64,000 nucleotides of DNA from Castanea sativa (lineage: Eukaryota > Streptophyta > Magnoliopsida > Fagales > Fagaceae), in contig NC_134013.1 in assembly GCF_040712315.1 (NCBI RefSeq), forward strand, positions 779,001 through 843,000, in the 5' to 3' direction. The position numbers were made by a program, and so were the translations under genes. Under the pieces are notes generated by a model. That model saw nothing but the letters and a program-made list of their open reading frames with translations, made no database searches and was not told the origin of the DNA. Shown here one piece after another: positions 34,639 through 47,057 of this stretch (within the stretch, counting starts at the first letter, position 1; every line of letters begins with the position of its first letter).

Positions 34639-36030
34639 TTTCTGCACTTTTCTGCAACGTGAATGACTACTCTTTATTTTTTACAACAAAAATACTTTTT
34701 TACTTCCTGCACATAAACAAATCTAAAACCCAAAGAAAATACTAATCAAACAAATGTTAGTTTACATGGGTTAGCATATTCTCAAATATATACATTCATA
34801 TATTCATAAATACACTTACACAAATTCACATATATATATATAAAATATATTTTGCAGAACATGAGGTACAATGTATATGTATATATACTTATGACAGGAT
34901 AATGATTAGTTTGTGTCAAAAGTAAAACACGTAATCACAAAGAAATAAGAAAGCTTCAGCAGAAAAGGTTTAGCTAGTATAATACCTAACACTATAAATA
35001 TAATAAAAATGTGCTACAACAAAATAACTAATACAACAAGTAAAGATACCACAGTAAGACAACTGATGCAGCAAACGTGATAAAAACGTGCTATAGCAGA
35101 ATGACTAAATACAGCAGATATAAGTTCTAACGAGCGAAAACAAATATATTTGCAATCGAAATCAAAAATTGAATCTTTCCAAAAAATAAGTAAACCAAGA
35201 AGGAACCCAAACCCCAACTTGAATAACATTGTCCTAGGCTTTTGCCTTCAAAGTTGTGCATTTTGGAGAATAGGCCTAAATGGCTACTGACTTCTACTTT
35301 TGGGGGACTTCAAAGAGTGAGGGAAAAGATGATAAGATACCATCCTAGTAGGGTATATTTACAAAAGAAGTCACGGCTGGAAACCAAATATAGACCCCTT
35401 TTCTCCCCACCACTAAACCATACCCTCTGAATCCCCTTGACCATGGACGCACCTCCCTTGTATTGGCTGGATACAGGCTGGCGCTGCTTCGGCCCTTATG
35501 TGCTTGCTCCATTATCTCTGTTTTTGTCTTCTTTCATTCCCACGCCGTTTCTACTGTAGCATATTAGCTTTGTTTCGTTTTGCTGCGTGTCTCTGTCTTA
35601 TTTCTTCATGCGTTTTCTACTGTGTTTGTCATTTCCTTTAGTTTGGCTTTTCTTTCCTTCACGCAATTCCTGCTACTGACAATTCCTACTGTTCCTTGTT
35701 TCTTTTCATCGTACTTCTTCATATTAGTTTTCACACCTATCATTTTATACAAAATGATTTGGGTCTTTGTGGGCAAAATAATCTTAACTGGATTAAAAGG
35801 GTCTTGGGTCCAATTTGACTTGATTTGTCAAAGCCATTTTGCTGAAGAACTGTATTTAGCGACAGATCTGTATTCTACTGCAGATTTGTAATCTGTTGCA
35901 GCGTTTTGCTGTAGATTGTTTTCCCTTGCACTTCTTTCTTTGGACATATTTTGCTCTTCGATCTTCTTGGTGGGTATTTGGGCCTTGCTTTTCATTGGCT
36001 TTTTTCCTCATGAGCTTTTGGATACGAATT
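34639..36030. other. Gene-free stretch, unknown repeat
   Basis: No gene is recognised. Words such as CTGCTGTAG, TACTGTAG and CTGCAGCA recur on both strands (about 35040–35110 and 35520–35930), in keeping with an old element related to the minisatellite to its left. The frames at 35580–35891 and 35896–36150 are phenylalanine-rich with no family character. Confidence 0.35.
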
Positions 36031-36059
36031 AGTAAAAATGGGCATTTACAATACTCTAA

Positions 36060-36370
36060 AGTTTCAGAATTTGGACTTTACTTTCTGAAGTTGGAGGTGT
36101 TTGGATTTTATACCCTAATATTTAAGAATTTGATTATTTTTCCCCCCTAAAGTTTGTGAGTGTTTAGATTTTACACCCCAATATTATGAAACTTTAAGGT
36201 GTAAAATTCAAACACCCTCAAATTTTAGGGGGTAAAATCCAAACACCCCTAAAATATATAAACTAAAATCCAAATTTTGAAATATCAAGGTATAAAATCT
36301 AAATTTTAAAACTTCAAAAATGTAAAATCTAATCACCCTTAAATTTTAGAGGTGTAATTTATAATTTACT
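36060..36370. repeat. Foldback repeat with GGTGTTTGGATTTTA arms
   Basis: GGTGTTTGGATTTTATACCC near 36090 and GGGTAAAATCCAAACACCC near 36224 are inverted relative to each other. Further weaker copies of TTTACACCC and GGTGTAAAAT lie on each side. A related fragment lies near 16950. It encodes nothing. Confidence 0.55.
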
Positions 36371-37624
36371 CTTTCTTTCTTTTTTTTCTTTCTTTTTTCT
36401 TTTTTTTAAGGGTTGTAAGGTAAAGCGCTTGTCAAATACTAGCATTTAAGGTGATTAATTGTAGGCGTTAGCATTAAATGTTGGGGTGGGTGGGATGTTT
36501 TTGGTACAAAACTCTATGTTAGCCACCTCATCTGATTGAAAAAGGGAAGGCCCATGGGTTGTTTACTGCCCCAATGTTGTGGGCCAAAAATTGGACTTTG
36601 TGGTAGGCTTATTCCTTCATACTAGTGGGCCTTGGCCTGCTAAGATCCGCAGTCTACTAGGCCTTAAGATTGAGACCCTCGATCCTCAATTTTTTTTTTT
36701 TTTTTTTTTGAGAATCACCTCATCTATTATTTAGGTCAAAGAAATAACTTGTATTGTAACATAAAAAACGCATCTCATCTTTATTTATTTATTTATTTTT
36801 AGTCACTTTCCCGATTTTCTAAATTGTATATGTAATATCTGAAGCTTTTTGGAAAATTTTCTATAATTAATTAATTATTACTCATGCTTTATAAACTCAA
36901 GAACTTAAAAAATCATTTATTGTAATTTGTCAAAAAGTTTACTACTAAAACCCTATTTCATACAGAAATGTCAAAGGCACCTTAACCTTTTCTAATCATG
37001 GTCATAGAAAACTTACTTGAAACAATAGAAACTTCAAAAAACCAACGAGGCTGTGCAAATCAAAATGATAATGGGCCATAAACACTGTAGTGGCCCATTG
37101 TATCTAATTGTTCTCATTCGAGGATAGTAGGTGGGCTTCGACTTTAAAAGCCTACCAGGCTGAGCAAATTCATTCTATCCATAAGGCAATCTATGATCTA
37201 TGATGGTCCAAAATTTAGGCAAGGACCTAGACTTCTCCATAGCTTTCTGAATGATTCTTTCCTTGCACTGCTCTGAGATGTCCCAACACACACTTTTTTT
37301 TTTTTTTCTTTCAAGTGATGAACTTTTACACCCATGTTCTCGTTAATGGAGAATCGGACAGTGCCAAATAGTTACCAGACTCTTACAACTCTACTTGTCA
37401 GAGAGAGAGAAAGAAAAATATTTTTGAGCTATAATAAGAGATTTTATTTATTGGATAAAAATTATTACTGCTAGTAGTCAATATAGGTACATCGTACATG
37501 GATTAATTATGCTCTAAAACAAATTTATACAATGCTACATTGACTAATCTCTCTCTCAATGTATAAAATACATAAGAATATATATTTATTATAGAAACTC
37601 ACGATCAAGCGTGCAACAACAATA
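36371..37624. other. Gene-free stretch
   Basis: AT-rich sequence with poly-T runs (36695–36717 and 37298–37310). No coding region, RNA gene or clear element is seen. Confidence 0.4.
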
Positions 37625-37829
37625 AGGGTCTATTTGGATACTGCTTATTTTGCTGAAAATTGAAAAATTATTATTGAAAGCACTGTAGCAAAATAATTTT
37701 TAAAACACAAAACACTGCAGCAGTGAGTAATTGCTGCGTTTTCCATGGATTTGGTGGTCCATGAACAGTGCCACGAGACCAAAAAAAAAAACGCAAAACG
37801 TATCTTAATTGCTAGGCAAACACATGCTA
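37625..37829. mobile_element. hAT-type MITE (GGGTCTGTTTGG family), copy 1
   Basis: The sequence starts AGGGTCTATTTGGATA and ends in an inverted form (GGCAAACACATGCT). Inside is the shared word CACTGTAGCAAAATAATTTT and a GTGCCACGAGACC-type motif. Related copies lie at 43770–43987, 43986–44202 and, inverted, 47771–47952. Confidence 0.55.
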
Positions 37830-38701
37830 AGAATGAGCTGTGAATCTTTGGAATGACAGATAGAGCAAGATTAAACTATGCGTAAATCTCACATTCAAAC
37901 TTTATAAAATGGTTCCCTTGGCTTTCAAAGTGATGTTTGAAACTACGTACGTACGTACCAGATCAAGGGAAATTTTGGCGTTTGCTAACTTCATTTATGC
38001 AGATTTTTAACCGTTCATGCTTAAACTCATTCTCTATCACTTTAACTAATCAAATAAACCCCTCTTCAAATCAGCTCTAAGCTTAAGAATAGGGTTATTT
38101 TTTACAGCACTTGACTAGGGTTTTTTTTCTTTTTTTCTTTTAATGACATGATTCAATCATAAGTCCATTATTCTAATAAAATAGTTTATTTGCTAAGCTA
38201 TTGGAATTCACAATAATTAAGCAAATTATAGTATCATATATATATATATATATATATATATTACGTCAAATGAATGCGGCCAAGGACTGAAAGAGTGTCT
38301 TTAATTAATTAATCATCAGTAAAAGAACCTAATTGGACCCCACGAAGGGTGTCAAAGCAAAGAGGGAGAGAATTAAGGAAGTGACCTCATCTCATTGTCC
38401 CTTAAAAGTATTCAAAACGTGATTTCTGGTCGTGGGGCATAAACTCATTAAAGCAAAGGCTCTCTAAACCTAACATTTCCTTCTCTTATTATATATATTA
38501 ATTAATGTATAGTATGTTAGCTATGATTTTTTTTTTTTTTTAACTTTTCCCTGCGGGGAAAAAAATTAGCATAAGGGGAAAAGCTTTTCATGGCTGTCAA
38601 AAAGTACACTCTCAATCAGGAAAGAGTTAAAAGAAATCTTATGTCCATCAAATTTTTAGAAATTCTAGGCTAGCAAGTTTTTGGTCAATGAGAGAAATAC
38701 G

Positions 38702-38792
38702 ACAAAAAAAAGATAATAATAATAATAATAATAATAATGTTGCATCATTTAAATGATGCAACATTATTATTATTGTTATCTTTTTTGTATTA
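38702..38792. repeat. ATAATAAT foldback with palindromic centre
   Basis: TGCATCATTTAAATGATGCA is a perfect 20-base palindrome at 38741–38760. The arms extend outward as AAT repeats on the left and ATT repeats on the right, then ACAAAAAAAAGAT and ATCTTTTTTGTAT. The repeat number differs between the arms (about nine against four), as expected if the microsatellite expanded on one side. Confidence 0.85.
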
Positions 38793-39731
38793 CTGTAGTG
38801 GCGTTCTTTTTAGTAATACAAAATTGAAATATATTATATACCTATCATCAAGACACTCTGCTAGCTCGTTGAAGGATCATAGACTAATATTATAGTATTA
38901 ATTTTACATAAATTAAGATAATTATAGAGTCATAGACACTAAGAATTTTCGTATCTTCTCATATTATTATAGTTTGAGTTATAGAGTAATACTTTATAAT
39001 TTAAAAAAAAAAAGAATTATAGAGTTATACATATTAAAAAAACTAAAGAAACTCCGAGGAATCATTAAAATCATTGTCAAACATAAAATAATGACATTAA
39101 TAAAACTTTTGAGAAGTAGAAATTTCTTTATGGGCGTTATTGAAAGAAATAGGAACTAAAGTGGTGTCTAATCATTAAGTAGTTAGTGGCATTTAGTGTT
39201 TTGTCTTTTTTTTTTTTAATAAATTTTTTTATAAATGTGTTATTGTCTCATTTGGACCAAGCAAAGCTTCGGTAGAACTGAAGAAGTACTATATAAATAT
39301 GTTACAAAACATATTTATCAAAAACTATATAAATATGTTACAAATTCACGAATAAAATCTCCACCAACTTGGGTTTTGGATTTGGAACCAATTCTTTTCA
39401 AACCAAGCAAAGTAACTCTGCCACTTTGTGTGTTTATAGCCTTTTTCTCAAACATTGTCAGTACAATTGGGTACTCTAAATTCTAAATTTCCAAACCAAA
39501 ACAAAGAATTTGGCTGCTTAAGTCCAACTTCACGGCAGGGAATGGGATTCTCTCATCTCAGGATTAAACAGTTTTAGGATCTAATACTATATAAGACTAT
39601 CTTCTTTTTTAAAACTTAAAATAACGCAACATTGCACATATATTTATTTTAACTATTTTTTAAAAAAATCCATAACTTAGTCCATTATACGCTCTTATTT
39701 TGTTTTTCTTTTTTTGGGATAAAAGAAAAGG

Positions 39732-39735
<4 letters not shown>

Positions 39736-39769
<34 letters not shown>
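39736..39769. repeat. GA microsatellite
   Basis: An uninterrupted GA run of about 34 bases, with no gene immediately next to it. Confidence 0.95.
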
Positions 39770-39772
<3 letters not shown>

Positions 39773-40224
39773 TGCAATTCCTACACGCATAGGATAACAA
39801 AAAAGGAGATAGATATTAATGTGTTGGCTCACTACTAATAAAAATCAGAAAGTCTCGAATCCAAGACTAAAGTTTTATTGACTGAAGGCTGGAAATTAGA
39901 GCACCTACCATGTTGGCTTGTGTCATGCACATTTAGTGCCTTTAGAGCACTCGGCACAAAACTTTACTCCCAAAACAAATGGGCTATATGCATGATTGCA
40001 CTAGACATTATTACATCAACCCTAGTGTCCCATTTGTATGGCACCATTTGATTGTGGTTTATTGCTTGTCGTCTCAATGGACCCACAAACCCTAGCTAGC
40101 TACCATCCATTGATCACACGCCACAAATATTCCCACATAAAAAATTTAAAAAAAAAAAAATCACAACCATCAAGGCCATGTGTAGGGCCCAAAAAGACCC
40201 AAGAATGGGAATGGGATTGGATTT

Positions 40225-40610
40225 GGAGTGAGCACAGGTCGCGATAGGTTGAATGAAGGAGATTTTTTGACCCAACCTACTATCGTGAGTTACAAAAAAT
40301 TCAACCCAATTTGACCCATCATGTAAGTCCAACTCAATCCATGAGTTGGGCAATTTTTTTATTACTATTATTATTAAATTGAGCAGAGAAAATATATATT
40401 ACACCTGCCACTTGAGTTGATAAACAAAATATACATTAATATATGAACTAATATTCCAACTCAATTATATATTAATATATGAACTAATATACCACCGCAC
40501 CAAAAGTGTACGGTGGTCACTCCACAAATATAAATGCTTATAGGAGGCAAGGGTCGGGTTCAAGTCTCACACATATACACTTAAATTAGGTTAGAGTAGA
40601 AATTCTATCT

Positions 40611-40650
<40 letters not shown>

Positions 40651-40920
40651 ATATATATTAATATTAGTTTTTATATAAGATACGAGGGGGAGTTGGTTAT
40701 TTAAAAAAATTATTAATTATATAAATATATGGGTAGATCGGATCGGATTTGATGAGTTTGAAATTTTATGACCCGAACCCAACCCTACCTGCTATCAAAA
40801 ATAAATTTGTAATCTAACCCAACTCAATAAACCTTAAAAACCAACATATGCCGATAGGTTAAGTTGGGTCGTGTTGATTTTGGCGAGTTAGCATATTGGC
40901 TGCACGCCTCTAGTTTGGAT
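40225..40920 (+). repeat. Dispersed non-autonomous element, copy 2
   Basis: It matches copy 1 at 10505–11064 in order and wording: GATAGGTTGAATG, TTTTTTGACCCAAC, CAACCC words, then GATTTTGGCGAGTTAG and GGCTGCACGCC near the end. The ends (GAGTGAGCACAGGTC and GGCTGCACGCCTCTA) are weakly inverted. A SINE has inserted into it at 40491–40645, which explains its extra length. Confidence 0.6.
40491..40645 (+). repeat. SINE with target duplication
   Basis: The copy starts ACCACCGCACCAAAAGTGTA, has the B-box GGGTTCAAGTCTC, continues through TTAGGTTAGAGTAGAAATTC and ends in an AT run. AACTAATAT flanks it at 40482–40490 and 40646–40654. It belongs to the same family as the nested pair in MAX1 intron 1. 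Confidence 0.8.
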
Positions 40921-41864
40921 ATTAAAGGCTATGGCTATGGCTATTTGGTAGCCAGCAAGAAAAGCTTTCACCGAAGAAGGAGAAGAAGAAGAAGATGATG
41001 AAATGGTAGGGGAAGAAGGTACACTTAATGAGTCATAACTTAGGACTCCGACAAATTCAGATCATGACGTCAAATAATACCAAGCCCCAATGACCTGTGA
41101 CTGTCACATCACTTTTGCGTCACCCCATGTCTCACTCTCTGTCAGTCAACGAACTTTAATTATTTTATTATTTATAATAATTTATTAATGGGCTAGAATA
41201 AACCCAGCGGCGCCGACAGGTTAAAATGATTTTGGCTCAAACTAGACGTTTTGCTAAAGTGCGCGCCCATAGGAACCATACACACACCACCAGGTATATC
41301 GTCACAAAATTAATTAATTGTGATCCAAATCTAAAGTTTTCATTTATTAAAATAGGTTTCTTTTTAAGATCAAATTAAATTTAAGAAGTAAATCTTAAAT
41401 ATTAAATAAAGTCACTTCAATTATAATAAAATAATGAGGATTTTTTTTTGGTAAAGTAATAATGAGGATGTTGTTTCATTAGAACTCTAGCCTTCAATGC
41501 AAAGATATAATAACCTATACATAATTTTGTGTGTTCTTTAGTTGATTGCTATTGAAAAAGTTTTTTTTTTTTTGAGAATCGCTGTTGAAAAAGATATAAA
41601 TGTATATACTAGAGCTTGTTGATATGATCTTAATTCCCATTGACATTTTTTTTCAATGAACAAAATATCTACTTAAATTACTAAGACTTAGGTACAGTAC
41701 ATAGTTGCTATTTTTTCAATTTTACTTTTAAAATTTTACCATGTAAAATTTTTTTCATGAAATGAAAGTATATTTTTTAGTTAAGTAACCACATGCATGA
41801 TTGAACCTTAAGAGAAATTTTTTTTAAATAATACCTAAAATACTATATTTAAGTTTTATCCATA

Positions 41865-42022
41865 AAAGTTGGTTCCAGTTAGCTCAGCTGGTAAAATCTC
41901 TGATGGTTGTATAAGAGATCTGTGGTTTAATCTCCACCTACACCAAAAAATTATTAATATCTTAATTTAATAATAAAGAGCTATTATGACTTTATAAGTT
42001 GAAACCTTCTTTACAAAAAAAA
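41865..42022 (+). repeat. Full-length tRNA-derived SINE with 11-bp target duplication
   Basis: The 5' part is tRNA-like: A-box TTAGCTCAGCTGGTA near 41880 and B-box-like GTGGTTTAATCTCC near 41930. A tRNA-unrelated body and a poly-A end follow. TTTTATCCATA flanks it exactly at 41854–41864 and 42023–42033. It is not a functional tRNA gene, since the acceptor ends do not pair and a SINE body follows. Confidence 0.85.
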
Positions 42023-43769
42023 TTTTATCCATATTTTGCTAATTATTTTTTTGTCATGCTAACGACTGCCCTTAAAATATTGATTAATAATCTATTTTTA
42101 AAAAATTTTAACACCACTTTTATAAAAAAAAAAATTATCAAAATATTAATTACTTTATTTTTTTTTTCTATAAAATTTTTTTTTAAATAAATTATTAACC
42201 AATGAACAACCTTCGTTCGCATTTCCCTTATTTTTTCTTTCTCAACAACGGTCAAAATAGGCGGCCCAAATAACTTAAGAGTGATATTTTATTTATATAT
42301 ACAAGAGTCATGTCATCTTGGTTTATGTGCATGGCGCGTAGAGCAAATTTTAGAAAGAGTAGAAATTGAAAGGCCATAATAATAGTCATGCATGGCTCAT
42401 CAGTCACTACATCTACATCAATTGGTTGATACAAATAAGAGCAAACAGTGCTTTTATGTGAAAAAACAAATATTGAGGAGAGAGTTTGAGGACCATGAAA
42501 GGAGGAATGACGAAAGAAGGGGATTTTTGTACTTTTTATTCTTAGATCAACTTAGTCATAGAATAATTTTCGCCAAGTGGTGTATCGTTGGTGATTCTCA
42601 CCATTTTTATCAAATGAATTTTTTCATGTTTATTGGCAAATTAATAGACCGATTCATCTCTTAACTAAATATACTCTAAACATTAATGACTTCTCTGTTT
42701 GGTTAGAAAAGTTTTTGTTTTCTTGTACAAGCTCTTCTAAATCATGTATTGTTAATTCCTTCGTTTCAATAAAGTTTTGATGAATTTCAGATAAAAAAAA
42801 ATATAGTCATAGAATAATTTAGGAGCAGCATAGCAATTATATCGTTTAGTATATTGAAGGATCAAGTCAGATTTCTTGTTGAGTTTGTATATGTTAAAAT
42901 AAGAGTATAATACAAACAAGTTTTCATTCTTTTGAGTGTGAGTTACTGTACTTGTGTAATGTATTCTATTTACATTCTCATGTTCTATATCAAACATAAT
43001 TGAGATATATATATATACATTGAGATAACCCTCAATCCACGAAAATAAAATAATAAAAAATTTGTTAAACAAAATCACCCTATGAATAAAATAATCCTTG
43101 TATCAAATGGATGAAAAATGAGTAAAGGAATCCAATGACCAACATAAATAAAGTGAAATTTTAATTTGCTATTAATAATTACAATATGCTACTAATTTCG
43201 TAATTCAAATTCTTTCATTTATAAACCTACAAACATTTTATATATAAAAAAAAATGTCAATTCAATTACAAAATTTTTAACTAATTTAATCTTACATTAA
43301 ATGCCAAAATAAGGAAAAAGAAATTAAGTAATTGCATGGTAGGGTTAATAATAAATAATTCTTGGCTTATGTCCAAGCCCTATCGGGATTAGTGTGAAAT
43401 TAATGTATATGTAAAAAAATGGGCAAGTTGGAGTGTAAAAGGAATCGGCATTGATTGTGATGTATATAGCATGAGGAAAAAGGGAAAGGAAGTGAGAAGA
43501 AGTACAGTGAAGTAGTAAGGTCTCCCCTCCTAGATCACCGGCTTTTGGAAGGTACTGAAAGAAAATAGTGAAAAAATGTGGTTGCTCACGTCACGTGGGG
43601 GATCGGATTGTTCCTTAATCATCATCCTAACCTATCCTCTAAGATCTATCTGCAACCCCATTTACCCACGCGTTTCTCAAGCGACTGACTATCAATTAAC
43701 TTTCAATCAATAATTTCAATTCTCTCATCTTTTTTAGTCCATAATTATCATGACTGTCTTTGTATATTG

Positions 43770-44202
43770 AGGGTCTGTTTTAATATGGTTGATCGCTGAA
43801 AATTCAAAACTGAAAATACTATAATAAAATAAATTTTAAATGTGTAAATAATACTGTAAGATTCAGTTTTAAAGTTATTTTTGCTAAAGAAAGTACTTGC
43901 AGGTCCTGTGAATGATACATAGGACCCAGCCAAAAAAGGCAGACGCGCAAAACGTTGGGTTTGCTGCTATCCAAACCCAACCTAAGTGTCTGTTTAGAAT
44001 CTGTTTATTTTCCTAAAACTGAAATTTTTTTTTCTAAAAGTACTATAAATAAAGTTAAAAGTTAACTAAAATAGTATAGTAGAACCCATAAATAATACCA
44101 AAAAATGTAATGAGACTCATAAATAGTAATAAAAATAAATTAAGTAGTAAAATAAACTGATTTTTTAATTTTTGCTAAAAACACCCTAAATCTAAGGCAA
44201 TT
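43770..44202. mobile_element. Two adjacent hAT-type MITEs (GGGTCTGTTTGG family)
   Basis: The first copy (about 43770–43987) begins GGGTCTGTTTTAATATGG and ends CTATCCAAACCCAACC. The second (about 43986–44202) begins TGTCTGTTTAGAATCTG and ends AAAACACCCTAAATC. Both hold the family's central AAACTGAAA and ATAAATTTTAAAT-type words. Boundaries are approximate. Confidence 0.5.
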
Positions 44203-44310
44203 TGGATGCGTTAAACACTTGTCACGTAACCTATTCACATCTCAATGTTATTGCACATGAGGAGCTTTGGATCCAAGCCTTGCCTAGAGTGAAAATGTAT
44301 ATACTATTTT

Positions 44311-44681
44311 GGGTAAAATGCAAAATTAACCCTTTAAGTTTCTTCTAATTTTATTTTAGTCCTTTAACTTTGTTTTTGTTCATTTAAGTCCTCTAACTTT
44401 CAAGTTTATCAATTAAGACTTTCTCATCAACTTTTGTTATATGTTGTGGTTAATTTTTCAATTTTATAAATTTTTCTTCAAATTTTTTAAAATTAAAAAA
44501 GCTCAATTAATGATTGAAAAATATTTTTCAGATTTTTTTTTTCAAAAAATTTTAACAAAAGTTAACGGAAATGCCTTAATTGAATAAATATGAAATTTAA
44601 AGGATTGAAATGAATGAAAATAAAGTTAGATGATTGAAATGAAATATGAAGAAAATTAGAGAGTCAGTTTTGCATTTAGTC
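44311..44681. mobile_element. Mutator-like MITE with 9-bp target duplication
   Basis: A 371-bp element whose two halves are inverted copies over about 115 bases, with TTTAGTCCTTTAACTTTGTT on one side and its complement on the other. TACTATTTT flanks it exactly at 44302–44310 and 44682–44690. It encodes nothing. Confidence 0.8.
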
Positions 44682-45117
44682 TACTATTTTTCTTTCTAAG
44701 TTCTTTCCTCTTTCACCTCTCTAAGAGCTATTAATGAGGCATAAAATTTATTCATAATATTCTTTCTAACCAATTGAGCAACATCACAAGTTAAAATTAG
44801 TAAAACATTATTTTTCTATGTACTTATTACTTATATTATTTTTATTATACACCAATTACAACATATCACTTCAAGGTTTTAGAAAACAATTGTGAAATTT
44901 TGGCGTCACTAGACTTACTATATTTCTAAAAGAAAAGTCCCACATACATGTCATCACTCGTCATAAATATTATTAAATTAATTAAACTTCAACTAAGTAA
45001 ATTAATAAAGTCACTTGTACTCAAATAAAGGATCTACTAATCGAACAATCCCACATACAGGAAAAAAATCTCATTAATATTTTTAAGCTAATTAAAAAGT
45101 GTTTATCATAACAGTAT

Positions 45118-45868
45118 TGTGGGGATTTTCACTTGAACTATTTAAATAGCATACATATAAGAAAGCAACAAGGGAAAACACTCCACAATGAGAAACTCAA
45201 GCAATTGATTTCTCTACACTCATGTATTACAACTTCAAGTTAGATATTACAATAGACAACTCTTACGTTCCTGTGGTGTTATCCTTACTCTCTCTCTCTC
45301 TCTCTCTCTTGATTTTTTTTTTTTTTAGATCCCCCTACTTTTATCTCTCCTCCCCCTTTTATAGCTTCAATTCTTGCTCTTATCACTACAGCTGTCATGT
45401 TGCCTGCCAAAGCCTCAAGGATATTTTTCTCAACATTATCGGATTCCTCCCCTCACTTATCCTAGAACTCTAACTTTTAGGGGCTGTTGATACTGTTCAG
45501 GTTGTCTCACTTGCATTTAATGTAGCAGAGGTGAGGTAAGAATCTCATCACTAATGTGAGGTAAAGATCTTCAACATTCTTGTATGTTCTAGAACCTTCC
45601 CGTGGTTCTAGGAATCTCCTGGAAACCACACGTGGATCACCCGCGTGACATACCTCGAGTAAGATGGCACCTTCCCTTTTCCACGAGAACTAATCTCTTG
45701 TGCCACTCATTTTTTCTGTAATAATTAGGACAACCCAACTTTCCTCCTTTCAGGGTCTATTACCCATTGAGCCTTCCTTTTAGAACACAGGCCAGGCCCA
45801 ATTCTTTCCTATGGCCCAACTGCTTCTTGGGCTGGTTTGTCCGAGAGGTGACTTTCCCACTCCCCACA
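45118..45868 (-). mobile_element. Probable solo LTR
   Basis: 751 bp beginning TGTGGGGATTTTCAC and ending CACTCCCCACA, so the ends are the TG…CA inverted type. The flanks AGTAT (45113–45117) and AGCAT (45869–45873) agree at four of five bases. On the − strand a strong TATA box, CTATAAAAGGGG, lies at about 45366–45353, as in an LTR promoter. No internal retrotransposon sequence is beside it, so it probably arose by recombination between two LTRs. It is unrelated to the Tat LTR except for the first bases. Confidence 0.7.
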
Positions 45869-46115
45869 AGCATGACTTATATTTAAAATGTATAATAATA
45901 TGAGATATATTTAAATGTATCTTAAAAAGAAAAACCATCAAGGGGAAAATTTTCCATTAAAAAAAAAGGAGAGAAAAGTCCCGAACCATTTATCATAGAA
46001 TTTGTAGGCTCGTAGCTCTGTTTTTTCCTTGTCTACTTTCTACAATGATATTTGTAGAATTTTTCACTGTTAATATTGTTAATTTATCTCACCAATTATT
46101 TTACAAGAAAAACCC

Positions 46116-46907
46116 TAAGCATTAGCAATGGGGATTGTAAAAAAGTTCTATTTTACACCTTAAAAACCTATTTTATCTATTTTATCATCTCATTTTATAA
46201 CTCTTCCAACATCCCAGCTTTTACTTTTACAAACAACTCATTAAAATAATATAAAACATACAAAACTTGCTACATTAATTTAAGAGAAGAGTGGAGATCA
46301 GAGAGAGGAATAGATGTTGGAGAGAAAAAATATTACTTTAAAATGATACAACCTTGCTTCAGTAAGGTTGTATAAATGCAACCTTACTGTAGCAAGTTGC
46401 AAAAAAAATTTAGGTTCCCACACCTGGTTGGAGTTTCATTTTATGGGTTTGGTGGGTAAAATAGAAACTGGGGGGTGTTTACACCCCCCACTGCTAGTGG
46501 TCTTAGAGCATTAACATCCGGAATGTAAAAAAAATAAAAAGTAAAAATAAAAAACTGTTTTGCATCCTCAATTTACCAACTCATTTTATAACTTACCATA
46601 CATCCCAATTTTTATTTTTACATATAATCCAAAAAATATATAAACTACCTAATAAAATAATAAAAAGTATTATTCTCTCTCTTTTTTCTCCCCACTTACT
46701 TTTTTCTTTACATACAACAACGCATTAAAATAATATATTTTTTACAATCTATGAATAGTAAGGTTGCATATATGCAACCTATGCAACCTTACTATTCATG
46801 GGTTGCAATTTTTTTTAAGTTTACAAACCTAAATGGAATGGGTTTTGGGTGGCTTGGGTTGTAAAATAGTAATTGAGGGTATTTACACTCTCTAATGCTA
46901 GTGCTGT
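46116..46907. mobile_element. Two adjacent PIF/Harbinger-type MITEs
   Basis: Copy one (about 46116–46503) begins TAAGCATTAGCAATGGGG. Copy two (about 46506–46907) begins GAGCATTAACATCCGG and ends ATGCTAGTGCTG followed by TAA. They share ends and internal words (CCTCAATTTACCAACTCATT, TTACTGTAGCAAG) with each other and with the well-defined copy at 60778–61091. Confidence 0.65.
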
Positions 46908-47057
46908 AATGAATTAATGAAATGCTTATATTATAATCTACTCGTAGGGTCAGTGTTTCTTGGAAGTGTCATTCCCCAAAATGTTGCCATTGGTTGGCAC
47001 TAGTGAGCTATGATAGGATTGGGTTTTTGCCCTGCACAACACTATTCAATTGAACCA

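Larger units (their letters stand above)
37830..40224. other. Gene-free stretch with microsatellites
   Basis: It holds an AT run at about 38236–38262, the foldback at 38702–38792 and a GA run of about 34 bases at 39736–39769. The frames at 38974–39159 and 39235–39486 have no recognisable features. Confidence 0.4.

Noticed and set aside
37941..37958. TACGTACGTACGTAC palindrome
   Set aside because: A short simple repeat; no flanking structure suggests a binding site or element end.
41865..41945. Possible tRNA gene
   Set aside because: A- and B-boxes are present but the acceptor stem does not pair, and a SINE body with poly-A and target duplication follows.
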